From NCBI GenBank assembly GCA_029779995.1, contig JAKOZM010000274.1, positions 1 to 7,041 of the forward strand: a DNA stretch of 7,041 nucleotides, read 5' to 3'. A program made the position numbers and the translations under genes. Source of the stretch: Actinomycetes bacterium (lineage in GTDB: Bacteria; Actinomycetota; Actinomycetes; S36-B12; UBA10799). The notes under the pieces were generated by a model. It worked only from the letters and a program-made list of their open reading frames with translations, had not been told where the DNA came from and made no database searches. Of this stretch, positions 1-6,256 are shown one piece after another. Position 1 is the first letter of the stretch; each line of letters starts with the position of its first letter.

Positions 1-148
1 CCACTGCCGACCATGGCGACTGCGCGGCGATGACGGCCTCCAGCATTGCGCGCAGGTCGAGCCACCGCCATCCGGCGACACCGCGGCCGCAGATGCCTCG
101 GCCGCCGTAATAGAGGTTGTAGCCATCGATGTAGATCCCCACGCGCAT
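1..148 (-). CDS. NYN-domain protein (PIN-like nuclease fold), N-terminal part only
   Basis: The minus strand opens with ATG at 148-146 and stays open to the left edge, giving the first 49 codons of a larger gene. The protein begins MRVGIYIDGYNLYYGG. This beta strand ending in an aspartate, then a GYNLYYG turn, is the typical start of NYN domains, which belong to the PIN-like metal-dependent ribonuclease superfamily; the aspartate (D9) is normally a metal ligand. A tryptophan-rich stretch and the LDLRAML helix follow, as expected for this family. The rest of the catalytic site lies outside the window. The gene sits 71 bp downstream of, and co-oriented with, the small HTH gene, so the two may be co-transcribed. 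No good Shine-Dalgarno precedes the ATG, only a distant GGGA. The family call rests on a short but distinctive N-terminus; substrate and role are unknown. Confidence 0.7.
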   Translation of the reverse strand, partial: MRVGIYIDGYNLYYGGRGICGRGVAGWRWLDLRAMLEAVIAAQSPWSAV

Positions 149-219
149 GAGTGAACTATCCCAACTCGCAGTGACATGGCTGGCCGGACGCGAACATCAC
201 ACACCGTGCCGTAATCGCA

Positions 220-411
220 TCATCCAGCCGTGGGTATGCGGATCATCAGCCGGTCAACGTCATCCGGGTCGAGACGGATGACGCGCGGACCGTTCCGGTA
301 GGCGACGAGGTCTCCGGCGGCGATGCGACGGCGCAGGGTCCTCGTGCTGAGTCCGGTGCGCTCGGCGGCACGGGCGAGGGTTTCGAACTGACGACGGGTC
401 TTGAGTGTCAT
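220..411 (-). CDS. Small helix-turn-helix DNA-binding protein (excisionase/MerR-like, HTH_17 type)
   Basis: This is a complete 63-residue gene. Residues about 10-57 follow the pattern of small excisionase/MerR-like helix-turn-helix proteins: an alanine-rich helix (LARAAERTGL), a turn and recognition helix (STRTLRRRIAAG), a short wing (DLVAYRNGPR) and the closing VIRLDPDDVDRLM. Proteins of this type bind DNA as small regulators or as recombination directionality factors of mobile elements. The start is well supported: the minus strand carries AAGGAGG seven bases before the ATG. The gene is divergent from the flavoprotein gene across 136 bp containing dyad symmetries, and it precedes the NYN gene on the same strand. 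No integrase is visible, so an excisionase role is only one option; a local transcription regulator is equally possible. Confidence 0.75.
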   Translation of the reverse strand: MTLKTRRQFETLARAAERTGLSTRTLRRRIAAGDLVAYRNGPRVIRLDPDDVDRLMIRIPTAG

Positions 412-418
412 GGCAAGT

Positions 419-425
419 CCTCCTT
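419..425 (-). promoter_or_regulatory. Strong Shine-Dalgarno of the HTH gene
   Basis: The minus strand reads AAGGAGG here, seven bases before the ATG at 411-409. It fixes the start of the HTH gene and argues against the long plus-strand reading frame that crosses this position being translated from its first codon. Confidence 0.75.
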
Positions 426-446
426 CGTCATCCGAAAGCGACGAAG
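423..446. repeat. Inverted repeat CTTCGTC / GACGAAG next to the HTH ribosome binding site
   Basis: CTTCGTC at 423-429 and GACGAAG at 440-446 are perfect 7-bp inverted arms with a 10-base spacer. In the transcript of the HTH gene the second arm of the stem would overlap the first bases of the Shine-Dalgarno, so the hairpin could limit its translation. As DNA, the dyad could be an operator for the HTH protein. The symmetry is seen directly; either role is inference. Confidence 0.5.
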
Positions 447-486
447 TCGGCTCGGAGGATCACGCCACCTTGCGACCCGTGGGTAG

Positions 487-504
487 GCACGGGCTATGCC
501 GTGC
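487..504. repeat. GC-rich hairpin or operator-like dyad in the divergent intergenic region
   Basis: GCACGGGC-TAT-GCCGTGC forms a 7-bp stem with one bulged G and a 3-base loop. Seen as DNA, it is GCACGG-N6-CCGTGC. It lies midway between the divergent HTH and flavoprotein genes, where an operator or promoter-proximal structure would be expected. There is no T-run beside it, so a classical intrinsic terminator is less likely. Confidence 0.4.
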
Positions 505-535
505 ACTGTCCGAACGTTGGTGGGGGCGCACGCCC

Positions 536-541
536 TACGCT
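536..541 (+). promoter_or_regulatory. Candidate -10 element (TACGCT) of a leaderless flavoprotein mRNA
   Basis: TACGCT fits the TANNNT -10 consensus of actinobacteria and lies at -12 to -7 relative to the A of the ATG at 548. That is the spacing needed for transcription to begin at the start codon itself. No Shine-Dalgarno lies in the 15 bases before that ATG, which is consistent with a leaderless mRNA. No convincing -35 box is visible. Confidence 0.4.
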
Positions 542-547
542 GTATGC

Positions 548-1702
548 ATGAAGACCCCGGAGCGCCCTGATGAGTTTGACGTCTTGGTTGTCGGGGCGGG
601 CCCCAGCGGCAGCTCCGCTGCCAAAGCTGCAGCCGAAGCGGGGGCGAAGGTAGCCCTCGTCGATCGAGCAACCTTCCCACGCTACAAGACTTGCGGCGGG
701 GGACTTATCGGGCAAAGTTTGTCATCGATACCGCATGAGCCACCAGTTCGCGAGGACATCCATCGCGCCACGTTCACGTTACGCGGCGAACATCAAATCG
801 ACCATGAGTCTGAGCTTCCCGTGATAAAGACCGTCATGAGGGACGAGTTCGATTCGTGGTTGATGAAACAAGCAGTATCTGCTGGGGCCCAATTCGAGCC
901 GGGCTGCGATATTCGCCAGATAGACGAGACGCCGGACTATGTGGATGTGCGTGGAGAGGGTCGATGGTACCGAACAAAGTGGCTGATAGGAGCCGACGGG
1001 ACCTCCAGTCGCGTAGCAAGGTACTTGGGCGTGGACTTGCGGACCATTGATCTCGGGCTCGAGGTTGAGGTCTCAACTCCTCGAAGTCTCCGCGAAACGT
1101 GGGCGCAGAAGATCCATCTCGACTGGGGACCGATTCCAGGCAGCTACGGCTGGGTCTTCCCGAAGGATGACGTACTCACGGTGGGGGTGATTGCTTCTAA
1201 GGGCATGGGTGAAGAGACGCGTGCGTACCTCCGAGCCTTCTTGGAGCGAAACGGCTTGGAGAGGGCCGAAGTTATCCGTGACTCAGGGCATCTAACAAGG
1301 TGTCGATCACGCACGTCTCCTTTAGCCCGAAACCGGGTGGCGGTGGTTGGCGATGCTGCCGGACTTCTCGAGCCATGGACGAGAGAGGGGATTTCGTTCG
1401 CGGTGCGCTCCGGTCGAGCAGCAGGGGAGTGTTTTGGCTCCGCCCAGGGACTCGTGGAATCAGATCCCGCCGCCCTGTACGCTCGGCACATCGAGAACTC
1501 TTTGGTGGTTGAGATGGAGGCGGGAGAGGTTTGTCTGGATGCCTTCAGGAAGCGTCCATCATTCTTCCATTGGGCTGTGGCAGGGACTCCGCTCGGTTGG
1601 AACAAGTTTTGCAGGATCACAAGAGGGGATTCGACTCTGGCCCGGGCTCTGCGCCATGCGCCTGTTCGTCTCGCTCTCAGAGGTATAGCTCTTGGCCGCT
1701 AA
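548..1702 (+). CDS. FAD-dependent oxidoreductase, geranylgeranyl reductase family
   Basis: This is a 384-residue flavoprotein. Residues 11-21 are the Rossmann signature DVLVVGAGPSG, closed by an acidic residue at D39 (VDR). PRYKTCGGGL (44-53) is the Cys-Gly-rich motif that marks the geranylgeranyl reductase group within the glucose-inhibited/PHBH-like FAD superfamily. IGADGTSS (147-154) and VGDAAGLLEPWTREGI (267-282) are the second and third FAD contacts. GWVFP (201-205) is also typical. Family members reduce double bonds in isoprenoid chains of chlorophyll, menaquinone or polyprenyl lipids, usually at the membrane, so a hydrophobic substrate is likely but not shown. ATG 548 is chosen because the homologous region starts a few residues later; earlier in-frame starts (401, 410) lie inside the HTH gene. 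The next gene, for a membrane protein, overlaps by 11 bases. No other isoprenoid gene is visible, so the substrate is open. Confidence 0.8.
   Translation: MKTPERPDEFDVLVVGAGPSGSSAAKAAAEAGAKVALVDRATFPRYKTCGGGLIGQSLSSIPHEPPVREDIHRATFTLRGEHQIDHESELPVIKTVMRDEFDSWLMKQAVSAGAQFEPGCDIRQIDETPDYVDVRGEGRWYRTKWLIGADGTSSRVARYLGVDLRTIDLGLEVEVSTPRSLRETWAQKIHLDWGPIPGSYGWVFPKDDVLTVGVIASKGMGEETRAYLRAFLERNGLERAEVIRDSGHLTRCRSRTSPLARNRVAVVGDAAGLLEPWTREGISFAVRSGRAAGECFGSAQGLVESDPAALYARHIENSLVVEMEAGEVCLDAFRKRPSFFHWAVAGTPLGWNKFCRITRGDSTLARALRHAPVRLALRGIALGR
1679..1683 (+). promoter_or_regulatory. Shine-Dalgarno deciding a TTG start for the membrane protein gene
   Basis: AGAGG inside the end of the flavoprotein gene lies 8 bases before TTG 1692. 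It supports this unusual start over the in-frame GTG at 1737. The purine run AAGGGGGGGAG at 1701-1711 is about 25 bases before that GTG, too far for a normal spacing. Confidence 0.5.
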
Positions 1703-2867
1703 GGGGGGGAGCCATCCGCTCAGTAGGCTTGCGGGAGTGACTCACTCGCTAGCACGGAAGAGTCTCAGTGTCTTAAAAGCAGCCACGCGAAAACCCCCTT
1801 TCGCTTATCCCTCTGGTTACGATCTCTACTACAGGTATAGTCATGACATTGGGAATGTATTAGGCCTTCGACTTATCGGGTTGTACGCGAGGGATGGACG
1901 AGTGCGGTGGCGTGCATATCCCGCCCTCATTTCTTTGGCGCTTATCCTTAGCCCCTTCGGTCTTGCAGTGTTCTTGGAGAGCTATACCCCTTCCCCAGCC
2001 GGCCAGCGCTTGGCCTATTATGGTTGGCTTCTATACTTTGTCAGCCTGTGCCTCGTGGTTTCCGGGCTGTCCTGGGCGGGGGTATCAGTGTTCCATGGCC
2101 TCACTCCGGCGCTGGGTGAAGTTCTGACCGATAAAGGGAAGCGGGCCTATGACCTGTGGGCGGATCGCGCCACTGCCACCGGCCCTCAAGTCTTATTCGG
2201 GCTCATTGTGTCCGCAGGTGCTGTAACGGCACTTCGGCTAGCATCCCAAGTGCCGGGAATGGACCATGTAGTCTTCATCTCACCTGCATCGTACTTGTCC
2301 ATCGCCGTTTCAGGGTTTTTCATATCCTGCGGAGGCTATTGGATTCTTGCGGGCTCCATCTTGGCGGTTTTCTTAACCCAAGAAGGTGCGATGGACCTCA
2401 ATTGGTATGCGCCGATTGTGACCCCCGGTGTGGAACTGCTAGCCAGATGTTATCGATTGGCATTCTATGGAGCCAGTGTGGGGGTTGGCTTGTGCCTCTA
2501 CCCGATTCTTTCGTGGGCATATGCGGTGCCCACAACCACACTCCTTTCATTGGTGAAGGGAGGCCTTTTTGTGGCGAGCCTTTCTGCGATCATGGCCATC
2601 GCTCTGGTTCCGCAGTGGCGTCTCACTCGGACAATCTCGGAGGCTAGACGGGCGGCTTTCACGGAGCTCTCTTCTTTGTTGCCTCGACGCCCGGCCGAGG
2701 TGACTGAGGATGTGGACGAACGCCAAGCCTTTCTTCTGACTTGGTTGCAGACGTTGGCTGGAACGCGCAATTCGACTGTAAGTGAGTCTGCAGTCGTGGG
2801 AGTTCTCCTCGGTGCGGCTACAGCCATGTTGCCCTACTTCGTGAAGCTGTTAGCGGGGACAAATTAG
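1692..2867 (+). CDS. Polytopic membrane protein of unknown function
   Basis: I do not recognise the family. The 391-residue product starts with TTG, overlapping the flavoprotein gene by 11 bases, which implies coupled translation. The first 75 residues are basic and soluble, with an aromatic patch (GYDLYYRYSHD, 42-52). By eye, seven or eight hydrophobic segments follow at about 76-97, 107-132, 165-184, 193-212, 214-230, 254-276, 284-306 and 365-387. A charged stretch at about 309-362 (ending in TRN) lies between the last two and probably faces the cytoplasm. No UbiA-type aspartate-rich motif, ATPase motif or peptidase motif is seen, so a prenyltransferase or transporter label is not justified. 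Base composition is clearly lower in G+C than the genes to the right (25/60 at 1801-1860). The coupling suggests it works with the flavoprotein, perhaps as its membrane anchor or lipid-handling partner; this is inference. Confidence 0.75.
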   Translation: MAAKGGSHPLSRLAGVTHSLARKSLSVLKAATRKPPFAYPSGYDLYYRYSHDIGNVLGLRLIGLYARDGRVRWRAYPALISLALILSPFGLAVFLESYTPSPAGQRLAYYGWLLYFVSLCLVVSGLSWAGVSVFHGLTPALGEVLTDKGKRAYDLWADRATATGPQVLFGLIVSAGAVTALRLASQVPGMDHVVFISPASYLSIAVSGFFISCGGYWILAGSILAVFLTQEGAMDLNWYAPIVTPGVELLARCYRLAFYGASVGVGLCLYPILSWAYAVPTTTLLSLVKGGLFVASLSAIMAIALVPQWRLTRTISEARRAAFTELSSLLPRRPAEVTEDVDERQAFLLTWLQTLAGTRNSTVSESAVVGVLLGAATAMLPYFVKLLAGTN

Positions 2868-2908
2868 TGTCGCCTCGTGCCGCGTTCGGACGGGTGTCAC
2901 TGGTGTGA

Positions 2909-2914
2909 GGGAGG
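2909..2914 (+). promoter_or_regulatory. Shine-Dalgarno of the methyltransferase gene
   Basis: GGGAGG is followed by 8 bases and then ATG 2923. This spacing favours the ATG over the in-frame GTG at 2905, which would place the same purine run inside the coding region. Confidence 0.7.
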
Positions 2915-2922
2915 ATGCTCGC

Positions 2923-4605
2923 ATGGCCACGCACCCCCACGACTCGCCGGAGCTCCGGAAGGCTCGTGGGGCGTTCTTCACTCCTGAGTCGGTCGCCCGG
3001 TACGTCACCGAATGGGCCGTGCGATCACCGACGGATCGGGTCTTGGAGCCGTCGTGCGGGGAGGCTGCTTTCCTCCTCGAGGCGGGTGGTCGGCTCGACA
3101 GCCTCGGCGCACCCAAAGGCCTGCCCGGCCTCTTGCACGGCGCTGAACTTCACGCCCACTCAGCGGACATCGCCTCTGGCTTGCTGCGGGATGCTGGCCA
3201 CGAGTCCAAGATCGCTGTGGGTGACTTCCTTCGAAGGGAGCCGGTGGCGGCATACGACGCCGTTATTGGCAACCCGCCCTATGTCCGCTACCAGGCGTTC
3301 TCCGGCGAGTCTCGGGCCGCAGCACAGCGGGCCGCACTGCGCGCCGGCGTCATCCTGACGAGTCTGGCGAGCAGCTGGGCAGCCTTCACCGTCCACTCAG
3401 CCCTCCACGTACGCCAAGGGGGACGCTTGGGCCTCGTGCTGCCGGCTGAGATCCTGACGGTCAACTACGCGGCGCCGGTGCGCGAGTTCCTCATGAAGGC
3501 GTTCGGCCGAGTGCGATTGGTGCTATTCGCCGAGCGCGTCTTCCCCGGCGTCATGGAGGACGTGGTTCTGCTCATGGCGGAAGGTCGCGGCGAAGGGCCG
3601 ACGGACCATTGTGAACTCCTCCAGACCACCAACGGTGAGACCCTTGGCGCCCTTGCAGAGTCCGACGTCCGCAGGTGGTCACCCAAGGGTGGGGACCGTT
3701 GGTCGGGTGCCCTTCTCCCAGTCGGAGCGGCCGACGCGTATGCCGCCGCCATCCAGTCCCGCGACTTCGTCCCGCTCTCTGACTGGGGCGATACGACCCT
3801 CGGCATGGTCACAGGCAATAACAAGTACTTCACTCTTCGGGGGGACGACGTCCGCCGGCTGGGCCTCGAAGAGGGGGACGTCGTCCGCCTCTCCCCACCT
3901 GGTAGCCGGCATCTTCGGGGCCTAACGCTCACGACCGCAGGGCTTGAGGACCTCGACGAGGCGGGCGCCGCGACATGGCTCTTTCGGCCACCGGGAGAGC
4001 CGTCCCGAGCGGCAACGAGATACATCGCCGCCGGGGAAAAGGTTGGTGTCGAAACGGCATACAAATGCCGTGTTCGAAGCCCTTGGTGGCGTGTTCCCTA
4101 CCTGCGTCCAGCCGACTTATTGCTGACGTATATGAACGCGGATACGGCCAGGCTGTGCACGAACGCCGCTGGCGTCCACCACCTGAACTCTGTGCATGGT
4201 GTCTATCTGTTGCCGGAATTCCGATCGCTGGGACGGGACCTCCTCTCCTTGGCTTCGCTGAACAGCGTGACGCTCCTCGGCGCCGAGCTCGTCGGACGCT
4301 CCTATGGCGGGGGCATCCTTAAACTCGAACCACGTGAGGCAGACCGCTGGCCCATGCCTTCTCCGATGCTGATTGAGGGGCGCACCAGTCAGCTCCGCGG
4401 CGTCCGCCGGCGGGTCCGAGACCTCCTGGCAGCAGGACGCGTCTTTGAGGCCTCTGAGCACGTCGACGCCGCCCTTTGGGGGGGACATGACCACGACCTC
4501 CCCACCATTCGGCAGAGTCGTGCTCAGCTTCATCAACGCCGAGTGGAGCGTTCTCGGTCTAAGCCTCGATCCACCGATGAAGTCGGTCGGGTGAGCGCGC
4601 CGTAA
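2923..4605 (+). CDS. N6-adenine DNA methyltransferase (Eco57I/TaqI-type), C-terminus extended by an IS insertion
   Basis: This 560-residue enzyme should transfer a methyl group from S-adenosylmethionine to adenine N6 in DNA. Motifs appear in the order of gamma-class enzymes: motif X GAFFTPESVA (16-25), motif I LEPSCGEAAF (41-50), an acidic AEL (74-76), GDFL (100-103), catalytic motif IV NPPY (117-120) and a motif VIII-like FAERVFPGVMEDVVLL (202-217). The C-terminal half is a likely target recognition domain, with LGMVTGNNKYF (293-303) and the closing YGGGILKLEP (461-470) seen in Eco57I-like methylases. It lies 55 bp after the membrane protein gene on the same strand. The last 13 residues (from PRSTDEV) are encoded by the left end of the IS; the ancestral protein would have ended at K547 followed by TAG. 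The likely partner nuclease is convergent beyond the IS. The enzyme is too short for BREX PglX or a type IIG fusion. Confidence 0.88.
   Translation: MATHPHDSPELRKARGAFFTPESVARYVTEWAVRSPTDRVLEPSCGEAAFLLEAGGRLDSLGAPKGLPGLLHGAELHAHSADIASGLLRDAGHESKIAVGDFLRREPVAAYDAVIGNPPYVRYQAFSGESRAAAQRAALRAGVILTSLASSWAAFTVHSALHVRQGGRLGLVLPAEILTVNYAAPVREFLMKAFGRVRLVLFAERVFPGVMEDVVLLMAEGRGEGPTDHCELLQTTNGETLGALAESDVRRWSPKGGDRWSGALLPVGAADAYAAAIQSRDFVPLSDWGDTTLGMVTGNNKYFTLRGDDVRRLGLEEGDVVRLSPPGSRHLRGLTLTTAGLEDLDEAGAATWLFRPPGEPSRAATRYIAAGEKVGVETAYKCRVRSPWWRVPYLRPADLLLTYMNADTARLCTNAAGVHHLNSVHGVYLLPEFRSLGRDLLSLASLNSVTLLGAELVGRSYGGGILKLEPREADRWPMPSPMLIEGRTSQLRGVRRRVRDLLAAGRVFEASEHVDAALWGGHDHDLPTIRQSRAQLHQRRVERSRSKPRSTDEVGRVSAP
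4559..4563 (+). repeat. Left copy of the 5-bp target duplication CTAAG
   Basis: CTAAG immediately precedes the left terminal inverted repeat and is repeated directly after the right one at 6252-6256. A 5-bp duplication fits what is known for some IS1380-family members such as ISEcp1. Confidence 0.8.
4564..4577 (+). repeat. Left terminal inverted repeat of the IS
   Basis: CCTCGATCCACCGA matches the right end over 14 of 14 bases in inverted orientation. Beyond this the two ends diverge. Confidence 0.88.
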
Positions 4606-4612
4606 CAACGAA

Positions 4613-4676
4613 GTGCCCTGCCGTGCTGGGAGATTGGGACTTGCGACGGTTCCAACACCTCAACCCGGAAGGGCAC
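4613..4676 (+). promoter_or_regulatory. Stem that would hide the transposase ribosome binding site
   Basis: GTGCCCTGCCG (4613-4623) can pair with CGGAAGGGCAC (4666-4676): ten base pairs with one internal G/A mismatch and a 42-base loop. The right arm contains GGAAGGG (4667-4673), the apparent Shine-Dalgarno ten bases before the transposase ATG. A transcript entering from outside would include both arms and could mask the site, as described for IS10 and IS50. A transcript starting in the loop would lack the left arm and stay translatable. The pairing is visible; the regulatory role is inference. Confidence 0.45.
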
Positions 4677-4683
4677 CTCTGGG

Positions 4684-6105
4684 ATGCGACTCTCTCACAC
4701 TCTGGCTACGACGTCGGCGGCGTTCGACGACCCGAATCTCGTGTCCGCCGCGGGACTGGTCCCGGCCATGGCGTTGGCGCAGCGGGCGGGGCTTGCCGAC
4801 CTCGCCGATGAGCATCTGAGCGTGCCGACGGACAAGGGCGCCAACGCGGGGTTGAAGGTGACCTCGCTGGTCGCGGGCATGGTCGCCGGCGCCGACAGCA
4901 TCGATGACATGGCGCTGCTGCGCCACGGCGGGATGGGCCGGGTCTTCGCCCGGGCGTACGCGCCGTCGACGCTGGGGTCGTTCCTTCGGGCATTCGCGTT
5001 CGGGCACGTGCGCCAGCTCGACGCGGTCTCCTCCCGGTTCCTGCTCGCGCTGGCCCGCCTGGTCGGGCTGGGGCCGCCACCGGCGGACGCCGCCGATGGC
5101 GGGTACGCGTTCGTCGATGTGGACGACACGATCATCGAGGTCCACGGCTACGCCAAACAGGGCGCCGGGTTCGGGTACACCCGGGTCCGGGGCCTGAACG
5201 CGCTGATCGCCACCGTGACCACGCCCGCAGCGGCTCCGCTGATCGTGGCGCAACGACTGCGCAAGGGCGCCTGCGGGTCACCGCGCGGCGCGAAACGCCT
5301 GGTCGGTGACGCCGTGAAACAGACCCGCCGGCTCTTGGGCGAGGGCAGCCCGGTGTTGGTGCGGATGGACTCGGCCTACTACGGCCGCGACGCCGTCCAC
5401 GCCGCGATCACCGGCGGCGCGGCCGTGTCGGTCACCGTGCGCCTGGACCCAGCCGTCAAGACCGCGATCGCCAGCATCCCCGAGGGCGCGTGGACCACGA
5501 TCAAGTACCCGAACGCGATCTTCGACGAGACCACCGGCACCTGGGTGTCCAACGCCGAGGTCGCCGAGGTGCCCTACACCGCGTTCACCAGCCGGAAGAA
5601 AGCCGACCAGGTCACCGGCCGGCTCGTCGTGCGCCGGATCCCCGACGTACACGCGTCCAAGAATCAGGCCGCCGGGCAAGGCGCCCTGTTCGACCTGTGG
5701 CGCTTCCACGCGTTCTTCACCACCGTCCCGGCCGATCAGTTGGACACGGTCGCCGTCGATGTGACTCACCGCGGCCACGCGATCATCGAGCAGGTCCACG
5801 CCGACCTCAAGGCCTCCGCGCTGGCGCACCTGCCCTCCGGGCGGTTCACCGCGAACAGTGCCTGGCTCGTGCTCGCGGTCATCACGTTCAACCTCACCCG
5901 GGCCGCTGCCGCCCTGACCGAGGCGCCCGAGCTGGTCAGGGCGACCACCGCCACCGTGCGCCGCAAGTTGATCCACGTCCCCGCCCGGGTCGCGTCCTCC
6001 GCTCGACGGATCACCCTGCACCTGCCCCACGCCTGGCCCTGGCAGCAGGCCTGGACCCACCTGTTCGACCGCGTCGCCGACCCACCCGTCACCGCCTCGA
6101 CCTGA
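4684..6105 (+). CDS. IS1380-family DDE transposase
   Basis: This 473-residue transposase cuts and joins the ends of its own IS. The N-terminal part (LSHTLATTSAAFDDPNLVS, then the DSIDDMALLRHGGM block at about 71-84) is typical of actinobacterial IS1380 transposases. The RNase H-like catalytic core shows the three acidic residues: D145 or D147 in FVDVDDTI, D229 in VRMDSAYYG, and E369 in HAIIEQVHADLK, the last followed seven residues later by K376 as in the E-x6-K pattern of IS4-like enzymes. YGYAKQGAGFGYT-like residues (here HGYAKQGAGFGYT, 154-166) are also family hallmarks. The frame is unbroken and full length, so the enzyme is probably active. ATG 4684 has GGAAGGG ten bases upstream. Codon use is much richer in G+C than in the genes on its left (50/60 at 5041-5100). 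Confidence 0.93.
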   Translation: MRLSHTLATTSAAFDDPNLVSAAGLVPAMALAQRAGLADLADEHLSVPTDKGANAGLKVTSLVAGMVAGADSIDDMALLRHGGMGRVFARAYAPSTLGSFLRAFAFGHVRQLDAVSSRFLLALARLVGLGPPPADAADGGYAFVDVDDTIIEVHGYAKQGAGFGYTRVRGLNALIATVTTPAAAPLIVAQRLRKGACGSPRGAKRLVGDAVKQTRRLLGEGSPVLVRMDSAYYGRDAVHAAITGGAAVSVTVRLDPAVKTAIASIPEGAWTTIKYPNAIFDETTGTWVSNAEVAEVPYTAFTSRKKADQVTGRLVVRRIPDVHASKNQAAGQGALFDLWRFHAFFTTVPADQLDTVAVDVTHRGHAIIEQVHADLKASALAHLPSGRFTANSAWLVLAVITFNLTRAAAALTEAPELVRATTATVRRKLIHVPARVASSARRITLHLPHAWPWQQAWTHLFDRVADPPVTAST

Positions 6106-6153
6106 CCACCCAGCCCGCAGACGGCGCCACCCCAGGAACCCGCAGTGGAACAC

Positions 6154-6171
6154 CCCGACAGTCAGGTCGGG
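6154..6171 (+). terminator. Possible hairpin terminator after the transposase gene
   Basis: CCCGAC (6154-6159) and GTCGGG (6166-6171) form a 6-bp stem with a 6-base loop, 48 bases after the transposase stop. No T-run follows, so it would be a non-canonical terminator of the kind suggested in high-GC bacteria, or just a chance stem. Confidence 0.25.
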
Positions 6172-6237
6172 CGATCACCCACGCCCCCACACGACCCCTC
6201 AGCCCCCAATCGAGATCACGACGCCAGCCAAAGCCCG

Positions 6238-6251
6238 TCGGTGGATCGAGG
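6238..6251 (-). repeat. Right terminal inverted repeat of the IS
   Basis: TCGGTGGATCGAGG is the exact reverse complement of the left end and marks the outer boundary of the element. Confidence 0.88.
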
Positions 6252-6256
6252 CTAAG
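6252..6256 (+). repeat. Right copy of the 5-bp target duplication CTAAG
   Basis: This is the second CTAAG, directly outside the right inverted repeat. Its first three bases (CTA) are the reverse complement of the TAG stop codon of the nuclease-like gene, so the duplication restored that stop. Confidence 0.8.

Larger units (their letters stand above)
4564..6251 (+). mobile_element. Complete IS1380-family insertion sequence, 1688 bp
   Basis: The element is bounded by CCTCGATCCACCGA (4564-4577) and its exact reverse complement TCGGTGGATCGAGG (6238-6251), and it is flanked by CTAAG on both sides. It holds one intact transposase gene reading rightwards. Its length and its CCT-starting ends suit the IS1380 family. 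Intact repeats, an intact transposase and identical target duplications indicate a recent and possibly still mobile insertion. It sits exactly on the overlapping stop codons of two convergent genes. The left end supplies 13 codons and a TAA stop (4603-4605) to the methyltransferase gene. The 132 bases between the transposase stop and the right repeat hold one small hairpin and no gene. Confidence 0.9.

Noticed and set aside
401..547. In-frame N-terminal extension of the flavoprotein from 401 or 410
   Set aside because: It would overlap the well-supported HTH start region, has no ribosome binding site and adds residues unlike the family, whose Rossmann strand begins just after ATG 548.
1692..2867. 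UbiA-type prenyltransferase as partner of the reductase
   Set aside because: Neither of the two aspartate-rich motifs of that family is present in the membrane protein.
2905..2922. GTG start at 2905 for the methyltransferase
   Set aside because: GGGAGG is ideally spaced for ATG 2923 and would lie inside the coding region if GTG were used.
3843..3886. Perfect 11-bp inverted repeat GGACGACGTCC / GGACGTCGTCC inside the methyltransferase gene
   Set aside because: The arms encode the similar peptides GDDVRR and GDVVR with common high-GC codons and lie in mid-gene, so coincidence from coding is the simpler explanation.
3465..4064. 199-residue minus-strand frame within the methyltransferase
   Set aside because: It is S/R/P-rich and antisense to conserved methyltransferase sequence, with no ribosome binding site noted.
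2923..4605. PglX (BREX) or type IIG fusion methyltransferase
   Set aside because: At about 550 residues it is less than half the usual length and has no nuclease motif or other BREX genes nearby.
5278..6153. Long minus-strand open frame (291 residues) opposite the transposase
   Set aside because: It is G/R/V/D-rich, antisense to a clear full-length transposase and is explained by the very high G+C third positions.
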